DNA from: Rhodothermales bacterium
GTDB taxonomy: Bacteria; Bacteroidota; Rhodothermia; Rhodothermales; VXPQ01
Direction: 5' to 3'
DNA: 64,000 nucleotides
Assembly: GCA_951812345.1 (NCBI GenBank)
Contig: OX638295.1
Location: forward strand, 186,001 to 250,000
Part shown: one piece after another, positions 8,762 through 18,759 of the stretch
Numbering within the stretch: position 1 is the stretch's first letter
Layout: each line of letters opens with the position of its first letter
Program-made: the position numbers and the translations under genes
Notes under the pieces: generated by a model
What the model was told of the DNA's origin: nothing
Seen by the model: only the letters and a program-made list of their open reading frames with translations
Database searches by the model: none

Positions 8762-9172
8762 ATGCCCTCTCTTAAAATTAAAACGGAAGTCGCAGAACTG
8801 GGGCGTATTTTCGCCGCCGTGGACGAACTTGGAAGTCAGAATAATTGGCCTGACGATTTTATCTTTCGAATCAATCTGGTAGTTGAAGAAGTGGCGATGA
8901 ATTGCATAAAATACTGCCATATGGAGGGAGTGTCCGACTTCGAGATAACCATGGACCCTCAAGATGATGTGCTTACGATTGAAATTATCGATGCCGGACG
9001 GCCCTTCGATCCGCTAATGGATGCCCCTGAGGCGGATACGGATTCGGATATCGAAGACCGCGCTATAGGCGGTCTGGGCATACATCTGGTGCGTACTATG
9101 ACGGACGATATGCGCTACCGGCGGGAAGCAGACCAGAATCATTTGACGCTGATCATGCACAAACCTTCATGA
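8762..9172 (+). CDS. RsbW/SpoIIAB-like serine kinase (anti-sigma-type ATPase)
   Basis: A 136-residue GHKL ATPase domain of the anti-sigma kinase family. The N box is NLVVEEVAMNCIKYCH, the G1 box is IEIIDAGRPFDP and the G2 box is AIGGLGIHLVRTMTDDM. Known relatives phosphorylate their STAS partner and sequester a sigma factor or another target. No sigma gene is adjacent, so the output may be encoded elsewhere or be something other than a sigma factor. Its TGA overlaps the next gene's ATG by 4 nt, showing tight coupling. Confidence 0.92.
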   Translation: MPSLKIKTEVAELGRIFAAVDELGSQNNWPDDFIFRINLVVEEVAMNCIKYCHMEGVSDFEITMDPQDDVLTIEIIDAGRPFDPLMDAPEADTDSDIEDRAIGGLGIHLVRTMTDDMRYRREADQNHLTLIMHKPS

Positions 9173-10542
9173 AGCGACTACCCGGCCTACTGGCAGCTGT
9201 CCTTCTGATGCTGGTTCTGGCGGGAACTGGCCCTTTCATTGTTTCCATCACTATTCCAGAGGGATGGACCTGGTTGGGCAGTGGGATTGAAAAAAGTGAG
9301 GGAGGGGTGGCTCCGGAAGGTAATATAGAGACAACCTCCCTCTCTGAAAGTACTGTGCAAGATGCTCCGTTGCCGGATACCGCTTCGGTAACGCTTCAGG
9401 GAATCGGCGTTTCCGACGAAGAGGTCCTTTTCGGTCAATCCGCGGCCTTCAGTGGACCGGCTCAGGAACTCGGCCAGGGAATGCAGCGGGGTATCCAGGC
9501 CGCTTTTCATGAAATCAATCGGCGTGGAGGGGTTCATGGACGGCAATTGAAACTGATATCTCTTGACGACTTCTATGAACCAGAAGCATCCATTCAAAAC
9601 ACCGTTCGATTGATTGAGGAAGAAAAAGTGTTTGCACTGATTGGTGCGGTCGGCACACCCACTTCCCGTTCTGCCGTTCCGGTTGCCGCGGAGGCAAATA
9701 TTCCCTACATCGCTCCGTTCACCGGCGCCGCCTTCCTGCGCGACACCACATGGCATAACATTATCAACCTGCGTGCCTCGTACGACCAGGAAACCGAGGA
9801 AATGGTCGCCCGGCTGACAGAGGATCTGGATATCGAGCGTATCTCGATACTCTATCAGGACGATTCCTTCGGTCGTGCGGGTTATCTGGGAGCAAGAAAG
9901 GCGCTCGAAAAACGCGGGATGGAGCCGGCCTCGATCGGACTGTATACGCGGAACACATTGGCTGTCAAGACAGCCCTCCTCGATCTGCGGCAGGGTGATC
10001 CCGAAGCAGTAATTCTCGTGGGGGCGTACCAGCCGGTTGCCGCACTGATCTCCTGGGCAAGGCATACGGGACTGAATCCCGTTTTTATAACCATTTCTTT
10101 CGTGGGCAGTAACGCGTTGGCCAGAGAGCTCGGAGAGGGAGGCGATGGGGTCTTTGTAACCCAGGTAGTGCCTTTCCCGATGGACCAAACCCTCCCGGTT
10201 GTTGCCGCCTACCAGCGCGCCCTGTCAGCCTACGCCCCTGAAGAAGTTCCCGGATTTGTTTCCTTCGAAGGCTATCTGGCCGGACGTCTGGCTGCCGCCG
10301 GACTGGAAAGGTGTGCCCAGGAGGTAACAAGAAACTGTTTCATGGATAGCTTGCAGCAGACAGGCAGCGTCGACATCGACATCAACGGTTTCAAACTCCG
10401 CTACGGGAAACACGACAATCAGGGATCGGACACCGTATTCCTGACCATGATAGGAGAAGATGGTCGTTATTATCCCGTCAACTCACTCATGGACACAGAT
10501 CGTCTGTGGAAACAACTGCCCGTTCTGTGGCCAATGAATTAG
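9169..10542 (+). CDS. Periplasmic substrate-binding protein, branched-chain amino-acid (LivJ) type
   Basis: An N-terminal hydrophobic segment (residues 4-28) precedes a linker of about 50 residues and a Peripla_BP_6 fold: VLFGQSAAFSGPAQELGQGM, INRRGGVHGRQLKLISLDD, then FALIGAVGTPTSRSAVPVA and ISILYQDDSFGRAGYLGA. No ABC permease or ATPase is nearby. It starts inside the kinase stop codon and is followed 32 nt later by a membrane histidine kinase. I infer that it is the ligand-sensing subunit of that kinase rather than a transporter component. The ligand is unknown. Confidence 0.87.
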   Translation: MKRLPGLLAAVLLMLVLAGTGPFIVSITIPEGWTWLGSGIEKSEGGVAPEGNIETTSLSESTVQDAPLPDTASVTLQGIGVSDEEVLFGQSAAFSGPAQELGQGMQRGIQAAFHEINRRGGVHGRQLKLISLDDFYEPEASIQNTVRLIEEEKVFALIGAVGTPTSRSAVPVAAEANIPYIAPFTGAAFLRDTTWHNIINLRASYDQETEEMVARLTEDLDIERISILYQDDSFGRAGYLGARKALEKRGMEPASIGLYTRNTLAVKTALLDLRQGDPEAVILVGAYQPVAALISWARHTGLNPVFITISFVGSNALARELGEGGDGVFVTQVVPFPMDQTLPVVAAYQRALSAYAPEEVPGFVSFEGYLAGRLAAAGLERCAQEVTRNCFMDSLQQTGSVDIDINGFKLRYGKHDNQGSDTVFLTMIGEDGRYYPVNSLMDTDRLWKQLPVLWPMN

Positions 10543-10574
10543 TTACCTCGTCAACTCGTTCATAGACGAAATCT

Positions 10575-12740
10575 GTGGCTAACTCACTGCAAAGACTGAA
10601 GGACCGTCGCTTCCGGATTTCCACCCAGCTTTATTCCGGTATTGGAGGCGCTGTGGCCCTGACCGTGGCCGCAAGTCTGGTCGGGTGGTTTTCCTTCAAC
10701 CGAGTCGGCGAAGCCCAGAGTGACGTAAACGAAGGCGCCATTCCCGAGATGGCGGCAGCTTTCGAGATTGCCCAATACAGCGGGACCCTGGTGGTTGCTG
10801 CGCCCCGCCTGACGGTCGCTGAGACCCCTGAGATATTCGAAGAAATCTATATAAGTATTATCGAAGCCCGTCAATCCTTCGATCAGCAACTGGTGGTTCT
10901 GGAAAGCAGCGAGGGTACGGACGAGCGTTCTCAACGCATTCGCGCCCATTCCGACACACTGACCGCCAACATTGAAGCCATCAGAAACCAGGGAGCCAGA
11001 ATGTTCGAACTGGCTGCTGCGCGGGAAAATTTACGAGAACAAATCATAGACCTGCGTAACCACCTTGAACGCCTGGTGGTTTCAGCCATCGATGACCAGT
11101 TTTTCTACACGATCACCGGGTACCGGGACCTCGGCGCCCCCCCGGCGGATAGCTCAGAGCATTTCTCGGTAGAGGAACTTGAACGGTACCGCCACTTGTC
11201 CGAGTTGCAGGCGGATGCCAACATCGCCACGGAGTTGCTGGTGAACGCATTTACCCACTCCTCCGCTGCGACGATCGAGCCGCTACGGGAACGTTTCGAG
11301 GCCGCCGCCAGCCGCATTGAACGTAATATGGCGGTGCTTCAGGATTCCCCTTTCCATTCCGAACTTACTCCCGCTTTCGACGAATTGTACATGCTCGGAA
11401 CAGGGGAGGAAAGCGGCTTTGTTTTACTGCAGGAGGAACTCCGGCTCGCCGAGAATCAACGGGACTTGCTCGTATACAACAGCAACGAGGCGGCCAGCCT
11501 TATCGCTGAAGTGGACAGTCTGGTGATTGCGGCGAGTAGCAGCGCGCAAGACGCCACCGACGCTTCCGCGAATGCCATCTTTACGGGCCGCACCTTGCTC
11601 CTTTCGATCAGCATTCTCAGTATCGTCGGGGCCATTCTTATCGCCTGGTTATTCGTCGGTCGCATATTGCTCTCCCGCATTCAACGCCTGTCGGACTGGA
11701 TGCATCGCATGGCCGAGGGAGATCTGGAGCTTGAGGTCGAAATCGGTGGAAACGACGAAGTTACCGACATGGCCGGGGCACTGGAGGTGTTCCGACGCCA
11801 CGCCCTGGAAGTGCAGCGACTCAACCTCGTGGAAAAGCTGGCGGAAGATCTGAAGACGAAAAACAATGAGCTGGAAAGCGTTCTGGACAAACTGCGTACG
11901 GCTCAGGACCAGATTGTCATGCAGGAAAAACTGGCGGCCCTTGGCGAATTGACGGCGGGCGTCGCACATGAAATCAGAAATCCGCTGAACTTCGTCAAGA
12001 ACTTCTCCGAAGCCTCAGAAGAACTTCTTGAGGAACTGCACGAAGTGCTGAATGAAAATGACGAACAGCTAAGCGAGGATCAGCAGGACCTCATCCAGGA
12101 AATCACGGACGACCTGAACAGCAATTTCGAGCGCATCAAACATCACGGCGAGCGCGCCGACCGCATCGTTCACGACATGCTGATGCTGGGGCGGGGCGAA
12201 GCGAAACACCAGGACACCGACATCAACAACCTGCTCGATGAACATGCCCGCCTTGCCTACCACAGCGTACGGGCAAGCGACTCTGACTTTCAGCTCGACA
12301 TAAAACAGGACTTCGACCCGGATGCAGGCGTTCTCAAGGTCATATCCCAGGATCTGGGCCGCGTTTTCCTGAATATGGTGCACAACAGTTGCTACGCGAT
12401 CGACGAAAAGCGACGACAAAAGGAAGAAGCCGGGGAGGGGATCGAGTCCTACATGCCGACGCTGTGGCTCATCACCAGGCGCAAGGAAGAGAAGGTCGAG
12501 ATACGTATCAAGGACAACGGAAATGGGATTCCCCCCGATGTGCTGAACAAGATATTCGATCCGTTCTTCACTACGAAGCCCACCGACAAGGGCACCGGGC
12601 TCGGCCTTGCTATGTCGAGCGACATCATCCGCGAACACGGGGGCACCATCCGTGTTGACACCGAACCGGGCGAGTTCACCGAAATGATTATTGAACTACC
12701 CCTGATCCCGGCAGAACAAACGGCTGAAACAACCGGATAG
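10575..12740 (+). CDS. Membrane sensor histidine kinase with HAMP domain
   Basis: 721 residues starting at GTG. A membrane helix at about 20-42 and another at about 338-360 flank a roughly 295-residue helical periplasmic region, consistent with a four-helix-bundle sensor. HAMP follows (RIQRLSDWMHRMAEGDLELE), then a coiled linker and an HWE/HisKA-like dimerisation segment with ALGELTAGVAHEIRNPLNFV (His about 464). The ATPase domain has VHNSCYAI (N box), KDNGNGIPPDVLNKIFDPFF and TGLGLAMSSDIIREHGG. It may sense through the upstream binding protein and signal to the receiver-phosphatase of the same cluster. Confidence 0.93.
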   Translation: MANSLQRLKDRRFRISTQLYSGIGGAVALTVAASLVGWFSFNRVGEAQSDVNEGAIPEMAAAFEIAQYSGTLVVAAPRLTVAETPEIFEEIYISIIEARQSFDQQLVVLESSEGTDERSQRIRAHSDTLTANIEAIRNQGARMFELAAARENLREQIIDLRNHLERLVVSAIDDQFFYTITGYRDLGAPPADSSEHFSVEELERYRHLSELQADANIATELLVNAFTHSSAATIEPLRERFEAAASRIERNMAVLQDSPFHSELTPAFDELYMLGTGEESGFVLLQEELRLAENQRDLLVYNSNEAASLIAEVDSLVIAASSSAQDATDASANAIFTGRTLLLSISILSIVGAILIAWLFVGRILLSRIQRLSDWMHRMAEGDLELEVEIGGNDEVTDMAGALEVFRRHALEVQRLNLVEKLAEDLKTKNNELESVLDKLRTAQDQIVMQEKLAALGELTAGVAHEIRNPLNFVKNFSEASEELLEELHEVLNENDEQLSEDQQDLIQEITDDLNSNFERIKHHGERADRIVHDMLMLGRGEAKHQDTDINNLLDEHARLAYHSVRASDSDFQLDIKQDFDPDAGVLKVISQDLGRVFLNMVHNSCYAIDEKRRQKEEAGEGIESYMPTLWLITRRKEEKVEIRIKDNGNGIPPDVLNKIFDPFFTTKPTDKGTGLGLAMSSDIIREHGGTIRVDTEPGEFTEMIIELPLIPAEQTAETTG

Positions 12741-12767
12741 CAGCGCGCCGGAAAAGAGACAACCTCC

Positions 12768-14501
12768 TCACCGTTTCCGTTTCTTACCGCGGTACCGGGC
12801 ACGATCTCGCGACTTCTCGCCAGCACTTTGTTCGTTCTCCTTCAGTTCCTCCCGCACCGCCTGCGCCTTGTTCATATGTACGTCGCTAACGAACATGGCC
12901 AGTAATTCCGGTTCTTCCCGGGCCAGTTCCCGAACAAGCGGCACAAACTGCCGGGCGCGTTCCCGCTCCATATTCGTTCGTTCGCGAAAGCGATTCTCCA
13001 ACACGACCGTAAGGCGCTCCGCAACACGCGCACTCATATCCTCCTCCTTCGCTTCCGGCCGCAACGTTTTCCCCTTGTTCATATGCATGTCGCTAACGAA
13101 CATGGCAAGTAATTCCGGTTCTTTCCGGACCAGTTCCTGGGCAAGCGGCACAAACTGCCGGACGCGCTCCCGCTCCGTATGCGTTCGTTCGCGAAGGCGA
13201 TTCTCCAACACGACCGTAAGGCGCTCCGCAACACGCGCACTCACATCCTCCGCTGTCGGGAGGGGACGTTTTTCCACCGGTACTCCATAGCGTATTGCCG
13301 AACGGATGAGGTCCGTCTCATCCTCCACGGTCGCAAGTACGACAGCGACGCCCATCTTCCCGGCGCGGGCAGTGCGACCTGACCGGTGAATCAGGTATTC
13401 CGGATCTTGCGGCACATCATACATGAATACGTGGCTGAGGTCCGATATATCAATTCCCCGGGCAGCAACATCCGTGGCGACCAGAAAGCGCGTCTCTCCC
13501 GAATGGGTTCGGGCAAGGGCTGCCTCCCGGGCCTTCTGGGACAAATCTCCGGAAATGGCGTCGGCGCTATAGCCATAATTCCGAAGAAACGTCGTCAAAT
13601 ACTCGACATCCCTTTTCCTGTTGACGAATATGATCGCCGATTCGGGATTTTCGATCTCGAACAGACGCACCAGGACGCGATCCTTTTCCATCGGATCGGT
13701 CACATAATACCGGTATTCCATCGTCTCAATGCTCTCCTTGCCCGCACTCAACGAAATGAATTGGGGTTCCGTGAGAAAATCGCGGCTGAGCGACCGCACT
13801 CTTGGAGGAATTGTGGCGCTGAACATCAGGGTGCACCGTTCGGCGGGCAAGTACCGCCGCAACTCCTGCATATCCGGGTAGAAGCCCATCGAGAGCATCT
13901 CGTCGGCTTCATCGAAGATGACATATTCGAGTTGCCGCAGATCGGCGTTGCCCCGGCTGAGATGATCGAGAATGCGGCCGGGCGTACCGATCACTACCTG
14001 GGCGCCCTCTTGCAAACCCCTAATTTGCGGCCCGTATTCGATCCCCCCGTACACAAGCACTGATTCTAACGCGCTGGTCTCGCGGTTGGCCTGTTTCATG
14101 TATTCGAACACCTCGTTGATCTGCTTCGCCAGTTCGCGGGTAGGCGTCATGACAAGCGCCTGCGTGACGCGGCGCGATGAGTCCAGAAGTTCGAACAGCG
14201 GCAACAAAAAAGCACCTGTCTTGCCGGATCCGGTGCGGGACTGTACAATCAGGTCAGCGCCTTCAAGAATGTAGGGAATGACCTGTTCCTGAACGGGCAT
14301 GAGGGCATCCCATCCGGCAGCACTCAGGGCCGCACGCACCTTCACGGGCAAGTTGTCCATTGAGGCGTCGGGGAGACGCTCTGCAACACCTTCCTGGATT
14401 TCCTGGATATGTCGTTCGCTATGCTGCTCGCGCTGTGCGCGACGGGTCAAGTCAATGACCTTGGTGTAGGAAGATGACGAATTTTCGTCGTTATCGCTCA
14501 T
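12768..14501 (-). CDS. DEAD-box ATP-dependent RNA helicase with duplicated C-terminal tail
   Basis: Two RecA-like domains with all family motifs: Q motif region GWDALMPVQEQVIPYIL, SRTGSGKT (I), TPTRELA (Ia), VIGTPGR (Ib), IFDEADEML (II), FSATI (III), IIFVNRKRDVEYL (IV), TDVAARGIDISDL (V) and HRSGRTARAG (VI). The C-terminus (residues 420-557) consists of two nearly identical 69-residue units and then a basic tail ending RGKKRKR. CsdA/DeaD-like by layout. It converges with the histidine kinase gene, with 27 nt between stop codons. Confidence 0.95.
   Translation of the reverse strand: MSDNDENSSSSYTKVIDLTRRAQREQHSERHIQEIQEGVAERLPDASMDNLPVKVRAALSAAGWDALMPVQEQVIPYILEGADLIVQSRTGSGKTGAFLLPLFELLDSSRRVTQALVMTPTRELAKQINEVFEYMKQANRETSALESVLVYGGIEYGPQIRGLQEGAQVVIGTPGRILDHLSRGNADLRQLEYVIFDEADEMLSMGFYPDMQELRRYLPAERCTLMFSATIPPRVRSLSRDFLTEPQFISLSAGKESIETMEYRYYVTDPMEKDRVLVRLFEIENPESAIIFVNRKRDVEYLTTFLRNYGYSADAISGDLSQKAREAALARTHSGETRFLVATDVAARGIDISDLSHVFMYDVPQDPEYLIHRSGRTARAGKMGVAVVLATVEDETDLIRSAIRYGVPVEKRPLPTAEDVSARVAERLTVVLENRLRERTHTERERVRQFVPLAQELVRKEPELLAMFVSDMHMNKGKTLRPEAKEEDMSARVAERLTVVLENRFRERTNMERERARQFVPLVRELAREEPELLAMFVSDVHMNKAQAVREELKENEQSAGEKSRDRARYRGKKRKR
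12831..13244 (-). repeat. Tandem 207-bp duplication inside the helicase gene
   Basis: Two in-frame copies, 13038-13244 and 12831-13037, encode SARVAERLTVVLENR and EPELLAMFVSD in the same order. Long stretches are identical at the DNA level, for example around the SARVAERLTVVLENR codons, which points to a recent duplication. The junctions preserve the reading frame exactly (69 codons each). Confidence 0.9.
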
Positions 14502-14552
14502 AACATTTAGTGTCTGGCGTGCGGACCGGAAGCGATATGCTCCCGGTTGGCG

Positions 14553-15302
14553 TCACATGGCAAGCCCTCCGTCGACATGAAGTACATGCCCCGTAATGTA
14601 ATTCGCCGCGGGGGAAGCCAGAAAATGCACGGCGTTGGCCACATCCTGCGGTGTTGCAGTACGTTTCAATGTAACCGTATCAAGGAGCGCGCTACGTGCG
14701 GTGTCACTCAGGCCAGCGGTCATATCCGTTTCTACATAGCCTGGGGCTACCACATTTACGGTTATCCCGCGGCCTCCAAGTTCCCTGGCAAGACTCTTCG
14801 AAAAGCCTATGATGCCGGCCTTCGAAGCCGCATAGTTCGTTTGCCCCGGGTTTCCGACAACGCCTATGATGGAAGACATATTCACGATCGTCCCGGCCCG
14901 TTGCTTCATCATAGGCCGGTACGCCATTTTGCAAAAGTTGAACACACTCTTCAAGTTGGTGCTCACAACCGCGTCCCAGTCATGCTCGTTCATCCGAAGC
15001 ATCAGTCCATCTCGCGTAATTCCGGCGTTATTGACCAGCACATCTATGGTCCCCCAGGCTTCCAGCATGCCGCCCACCGCTTCCTCAGCGGACGAAATCT
15101 CAGCAGCGTCTCCCTGAAAAACGAGGCATTCCGAACCGGATTCCTGCAATTGCCGGCAAAGTGCATTCGCCTCGTCCGTAGAAGACCGGTACGTAAAGGC
15201 CACGCGGGCACCGGCGGCGGCCAGCGTTTCGACGACAGCCCGCCCAATACCTCGAGAAGCACCGGTAACAAGCGCCGTTTTTCCGTCCAAATCAAAAGCC
15301 AT
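14553..15302 (-). CDS. fabG: FabG, 3-oxoacyl-[ACP] reductase
   Basis: NADPH-dependent reduction of 3-oxoacyl-ACP in type II fatty-acid synthesis. The 249-residue SDR protein shows the cofactor motif TGASRGIGRAVVE, NNAGITRDGLMLRM, the catalytic Ser in VNMSSIIGVVGNPGQ, the YAASK active-site pair and PGYVETDMT. The frame extends 10 codons upstream (MFSFTDFFGI), but MAFDLDGKTALVTG from the ATG at 15302 fits the family. It follows fabD on the same strand, so it belongs to the plsX-fabH-fabD-fabG run. Confidence 0.97.
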   Translation of the reverse strand: MAFDLDGKTALVTGASRGIGRAVVETLAAAGARVAFTYRSSTDEANALCRQLQESGSECLVFQGDAAEISSAEEAVGGMLEAWGTIDVLVNNAGITRDGLMLRMNEHDWDAVVSTNLKSVFNFCKMAYRPMMKQRAGTIVNMSSIIGVVGNPGQTNYAASKAGIIGFSKSLARELGGRGITVNVVAPGYVETDMTAGLSDTARSALLDTVTLKRTATPQDVANAVHFLASPAANYITGHVLHVDGGLAM

Positions 15303-15368
15303 GATCCCGAAAAAATCGGTGAATGAGAACAAGCAAGCGCAAACAGTTGACTCGAAGGCGATAGTCTT

Positions 15369-16319
15369 TCAGGCTCCGTTAGCAAGAATCAATGCCAGTT
15401 CATCGGCTTTTCCTGCGCAAACTGTCTTGATGTCCCGCCCAAGCGTACGGCGCGCCAGCCCGCACAGCACATTGCCCGCGCCGATCTCAATATAACCGTC
15501 GGCTCCGTCCGCATGCATGTTCCGAAGCGATCTGGACCAGTACACGGGCGCCGTAAGCTGCGCCACCAGCGCCTGACGTATCTCGTCGGGATCACAGGTG
15601 GCCGAGCCCGTCACATTGAGATATACCGGAAAGAGGGGAGCCTGGATAGTACATCCTGAGAGCGCACGTTCGAGCCCTTCACGAGCCTGCTCCATGAGCG
15701 GCGAGTGAAAAGCACCGTTCACAGGCAGTGGCACCACGCGCCGGGCGCCCCGAGCGCGTACCTCCTGCATGGCCCGCTCAACGGCCGATGCATCTCCGGA
15801 TATAACCACCTGCCCGGGGGCATTGAAATTCGCCGCCACCACGGCATCAGAGGCCCCAGAGACCTCCTCGCACGCGCGAACCACCTGGTTATCTTCTATA
15901 CCGAGCACGGCGGCCATGGTACCAGGGCGCTCGTCGTCCGCGTTCGCCATGAGTTCGCCGCGCCGCCGCACAAGCCGTAGCCCGTCTTCGAAGGAAAGAG
16001 CGCCCGCAGCAACCAGTGCGCTGTATTCCCCAAGACTATGGCCGGCCGCCATTGCCGCCTGCAAATCGGTGCGGCGCAGTATTGCCATGACGGCCATGCT
16101 GTGTACGTACAGCGCAGGCTGTGTTCTGTCAGTCCGCTTCAGCGCAGCATCGCCTTCCGCCAACTTGCCAAACATGACCTCTGAAAGCGGAAAGCCCAAC
16201 AGCCGATCCGCCTGATCAATGATCTCGCGGGCTTCGGCGAAGCGTTCGTACAGGTCCATCGCCATACCCGCGTACTGGCTCCCCTGCCCCGGAAAAAGAA
16301 AGACGGCCTTATTCATCAT
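15369..16319 (-). CDS. fabD: FabD, malonyl-CoA:ACP transacylase
   Basis: Loads malonyl groups onto ACP. The 316 residues begin MMNKAVFLFPGQGSQYAGM, the diagnostic N-terminus. The active-site motif is AAGHSLGEYSALVAAG (nucleophile Ser), with the substrate-binding Arg in GLRLVRRRGELM and the catalytic His in VNGAFHSPLM. It lies between fabH (30 nt upstream) and fabG in a co-directional fatty-acid gene run. Confidence 0.98.
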   Translation of the reverse strand: MMNKAVFLFPGQGSQYAGMAMDLYERFAEAREIIDQADRLLGFPLSEVMFGKLAEGDAALKRTDRTQPALYVHSMAVMAILRRTDLQAAMAAGHSLGEYSALVAAGALSFEDGLRLVRRRGELMANADDERPGTMAAVLGIEDNQVVRACEEVSGASDAVVAANFNAPGQVVISGDASAVERAMQEVRARGARRVVPLPVNGAFHSPLMEQAREGLERALSGCTIQAPLFPVYLNVTGSATCDPDEIRQALVAQLTAPVYWSRSLRNMHADGADGYIEIGAGNVLCGLARRTLGRDIKTVCAGKADELALILANGA

Positions 16320-16349
16320 TCGCTATGGGATACAACCGGCGCCAGCCGG

Positions 16350-17411
16350 TTACAACTCTGCGGCTACACGTACTTCCGCCTCTTTTTTTGCCACCTTACT
16401 GCCGTCGTAGGCCCAGCGAAGATAACAGGAACCCCAGGTAAATCCACCGCCGAACGCCACCAGAATAAGGACATCCCCCCTGCGCAGTTCGCTTTCCCGA
16501 TCTGCAAAACACAAGGGAATGGTTGCCGCCGTCGTGTTACCGTAGCGATCGATATTGAGTATGACCTTGTCACTATCGAGACCCATTTGCCGCGCTGTAG
16601 TGTCAATGATCCGCTGGTTGGCCTGGTGCGGAACAAGGTAGCGAATATCGTCCACCCCCAAATTGTGGCGTTTCATGATCTCTTCAGCGGATCGGGCCAT
16701 GCCATCCACAGCATACTTGAACACCGCACGCCCTTGCTGCTGCAAAAAATGCATGCCCTTCGCAACCGTTTCGTAGGTGGGAGGATTCAGACTCCCGCCT
16801 CCCGGCATAGAGAGCATATCGGCATATTTGCCGTCGATGCGCTGGAAAAAATCGATGATTCCGCATTCCCCGGAATCCGGCTCCAACAGTACAGCAGCAG
16901 CGGCGTCTCCGAAAAGAACACACGTTGCCCGATCCTCGAAATTCGTAATACCGGTCATCTTGTCCGCGCCAATGACAAGCACTTTCTCATGGCGACCGCT
17001 TTCGATCATCTGCGCACCTGTCGAAAGAGCGAAAAGAAACCCGCTGCACGCTGCAGAAAGATCAAAGCCCCAGGCATTCGACGCGCCGATGTTATCCTGC
17101 ACAAGACAGGCTGTCGCGGGAAAAAACATGTCCGGCGTGACGGTGGCAACGATGACCACATTGATTTCTTCCGGATCCAGCCCCCGCTTCTCCAGCAGAT
17201 CCTGCGCTGCTTTCGATGCCATGTACGCGGTCGCCTTATCGGGATCGCGGAGAATGCGACGTTCCCGAATGCCGGTGCGCGTCCGGATCCATTCGTCGTC
17301 GGTATCCACGATTTGCTCAAGATCCGCGTTCGTAAGCCGCTCGTCGGGCAGAAAGCGCCCAACCGCTGTTATGGCCGCATATCTCATGGCGCTGTTGATC
17401 GCTGGTTGCAT
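16350..17411 (-). CDS. fabH: FabH, 3-oxoacyl-[ACP] synthase III
   Basis: Initiates fatty-acid synthesis by condensing an acyl-CoA primer with malonyl-ACP. Family motifs are [17 protein letters not shown], the active-site Cys in [13 protein letters not shown], His in [12 protein letters not shown] and Asn in [10 protein letters not shown]. Three in-frame starts exist; ATG 17411 is chosen because AGAAGGGG lies about 11 nt upstream. The more conserved N-terminus ([18 protein letters not shown]) begins at 17387. It is 52 nt downstream of plsX, the usual plsX-fabH pairing. Confidence 0.97.
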   Translation of the reverse strand: MQPAINSAMRYAAITAVGRFLPDERLTNADLEQIVDTDDEWIRTRTGIRERRILRDPDKATAYMASKAAQDLLEKRGLDPEEINVVIVATVTPDMFFPATACLVQDNIGASNAWGFDLSAACSGFLFALSTGAQMIESGRHEKVLVIGADKMTGITNFEDRATCVLFGDAAAAVLLEPDSGECGIIDFFQRIDGKYADMLSMPGGGSLNPPTYETVAKGMHFLQQQGRAVFKYAVDGMARSAEEIMKRHNLGVDDIRYLVPHQANQRIIDTTARQMGLDSDKVILNIDRYGNTTAATIPLCFADRESELRRGDVLILVAFGGGFTWGSCYLRWAYDGSKVAKKEAEVRVAAEL

Positions 17412-17463
17412 GATTGGGAACACCCCTTCTGCAAACCCCCTGCACAGATGATGGTTCGGGGCA

Positions 17464-18471
17464 TTATTTGCTGAATGCCTTGTTCATTGCCTCCAGCGCC
17501 CCGTGCCGCGCCACGTCGGCGGCCATAAGAATAATGCGCTCGATGGCCCGGACCGTCGACCCGCCGTGCCCAATCATCACATTACCATTTACCCCAAGCA
17601 GTGGGGCGCCGCCGTATTCCTCATAACTGAAACGAAGCCGCACGGCAGAAAACGCATCCAGCACCATCTTCTTGTTCGGGTTGGAAAACCCCTGCCGCAC
17701 CATTTCTTCCGCGATCATCTGGGGGACCGCGGAGGCAACGCTCTCCCCGAACTTGAGAAGAATGTTGCCGACGAATCCGTCGCAGACCACTACATCCGCC
17801 ATGTGGTGCAGGATGTCACGCCCCTCGATATTCCCGCAGAAATGAATGTCTGGAGACGCCTGCAGGAGTTTATAGGCAGCCTTTACCTGCTCGTTGCCCT
17901 TCCGGGCTTCCTCTCCCAGGTTCACCAGGGCCACCCTCGGGCTCTCAAGCTGCATCACTGTGGACGCATAGATCGAGCCCATCCTCGCAAACTGAAGCAA
18001 GTGCTCCGGGCGGCAATCCACATTGGTGCCCACATCAAGTATGATGCAATGGCCCTTGGTCGTCGGTAAAAAGGAAACGACCGAGGGACGAGCAACGTCC
18101 CGTAAACTGCCCAGTATAAAAAGCGAAGCCGCCATGATGGCGCCTGTATTTCCGGCGCTGACAAATCCGTGAGCCTTCCCTTCCCGCACGGCGCCCAGCC
18201 CAACATGGATGGAGGATCCCCGCTTCGATTTTACGGCGGCGGCTGGGGCCTCGTCCATAGCGATCACATCAGAGGCATGAACGATGTGCAATGGCAACAG
18301 GTCGGTAGCCCCTTTCCTCTGGGCTATCTCAGCTTGCAAGGCATCTTCCTGCCCCACAAGAAGCACCTCGAGATCGCCATCCGAAGTCTCCAGCGCATGT
18401 ATAGCGCCCTCAACGACAACGGAGGGGGCCTTGTCGCCCCCCATAGCATCAACCGCTACCCGAATGGCCAT
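17464..18471 (-). CDS. plsX: PlsX, phosphate acyltransferase
   Basis: Makes acyl-phosphate from acyl-ACP, feeding PlsY in phospholipid synthesis. The 335-residue protein begins [20 protein letters not shown] and contains [29 protein letters not shown] and [13 protein letters not shown], all strongly conserved. Its position between rpmF and fabH reproduces the common yceD-rpmF-plsX-fabH order and ties ribosomal and lipid genes in one transcript. Confidence 0.98.
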   Translation of the reverse strand: MAIRVAVDAMGGDKAPSVVVEGAIHALETSDGDLEVLLVGQEDALQAEIAQRKGATDLLPLHIVHASDVIAMDEAPAAAVKSKRGSSIHVGLGAVREGKAHGFVSAGNTGAIMAASLFILGSLRDVARPSVVSFLPTTKGHCIILDVGTNVDCRPEHLLQFARMGSIYASTVMQLESPRVALVNLGEEARKGNEQVKAAYKLLQASPDIHFCGNIEGRDILHHMADVVVCDGFVGNILLKFGESVASAVPQMIAEEMVRQGFSNPNKKMVLDAFSAVRLRFSYEEYGGAPLLGVNGNVMIGHGGSTVRAIERIILMAADVARHGALEAMNKAFSK

Positions 18472-18519
18472 GTTGGAAGATATGGAGAAACGGCCGGCGG
18501 ACCGGACGCAATGTATGGC

Positions 18520-18711
18520 CTAAACAGCTTCTTTCGGCTCGATCACCTGTCGGCCCCGGTAATAACCGCAACTGGGACAAGCGTGATGCAAGAGCTTCGA
18601 TATACCACAGTTGGGGCACTCCGCTATCTGCGGCTCCTTCAAGCTACCGTAATACCGGGCACGGCGTTGCCGTGTTCGAGCCTTGGAATGTTTTCTTTTC
18701 GGATTCGCCAT
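18520..18711 (-). CDS. rpmF: Ribosomal protein bL32 (zinc-binding form)
   Basis: 63-residue large-subunit protein beginning MANPKRKHSKARTRQRRARY. It retains CPNCG and CPSCG, so it is the zinc-ribbon (C+) version. It lies 48 nt downstream of the DUF177 gene and 48 nt upstream of plsX, the standard neighbourhood. Confidence 0.98.
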   Translation of the reverse strand: MANPKRKHSKARTRQRRARYYGSLKEPQIAECPNCGISKLLHHACPSCGYYRGRQVIEPKEAV

Positions 18712-18759
18712 GATTTTCTGTGTTCGCCGGGAAGCATATCGTCGGCATGAACGCCAACC

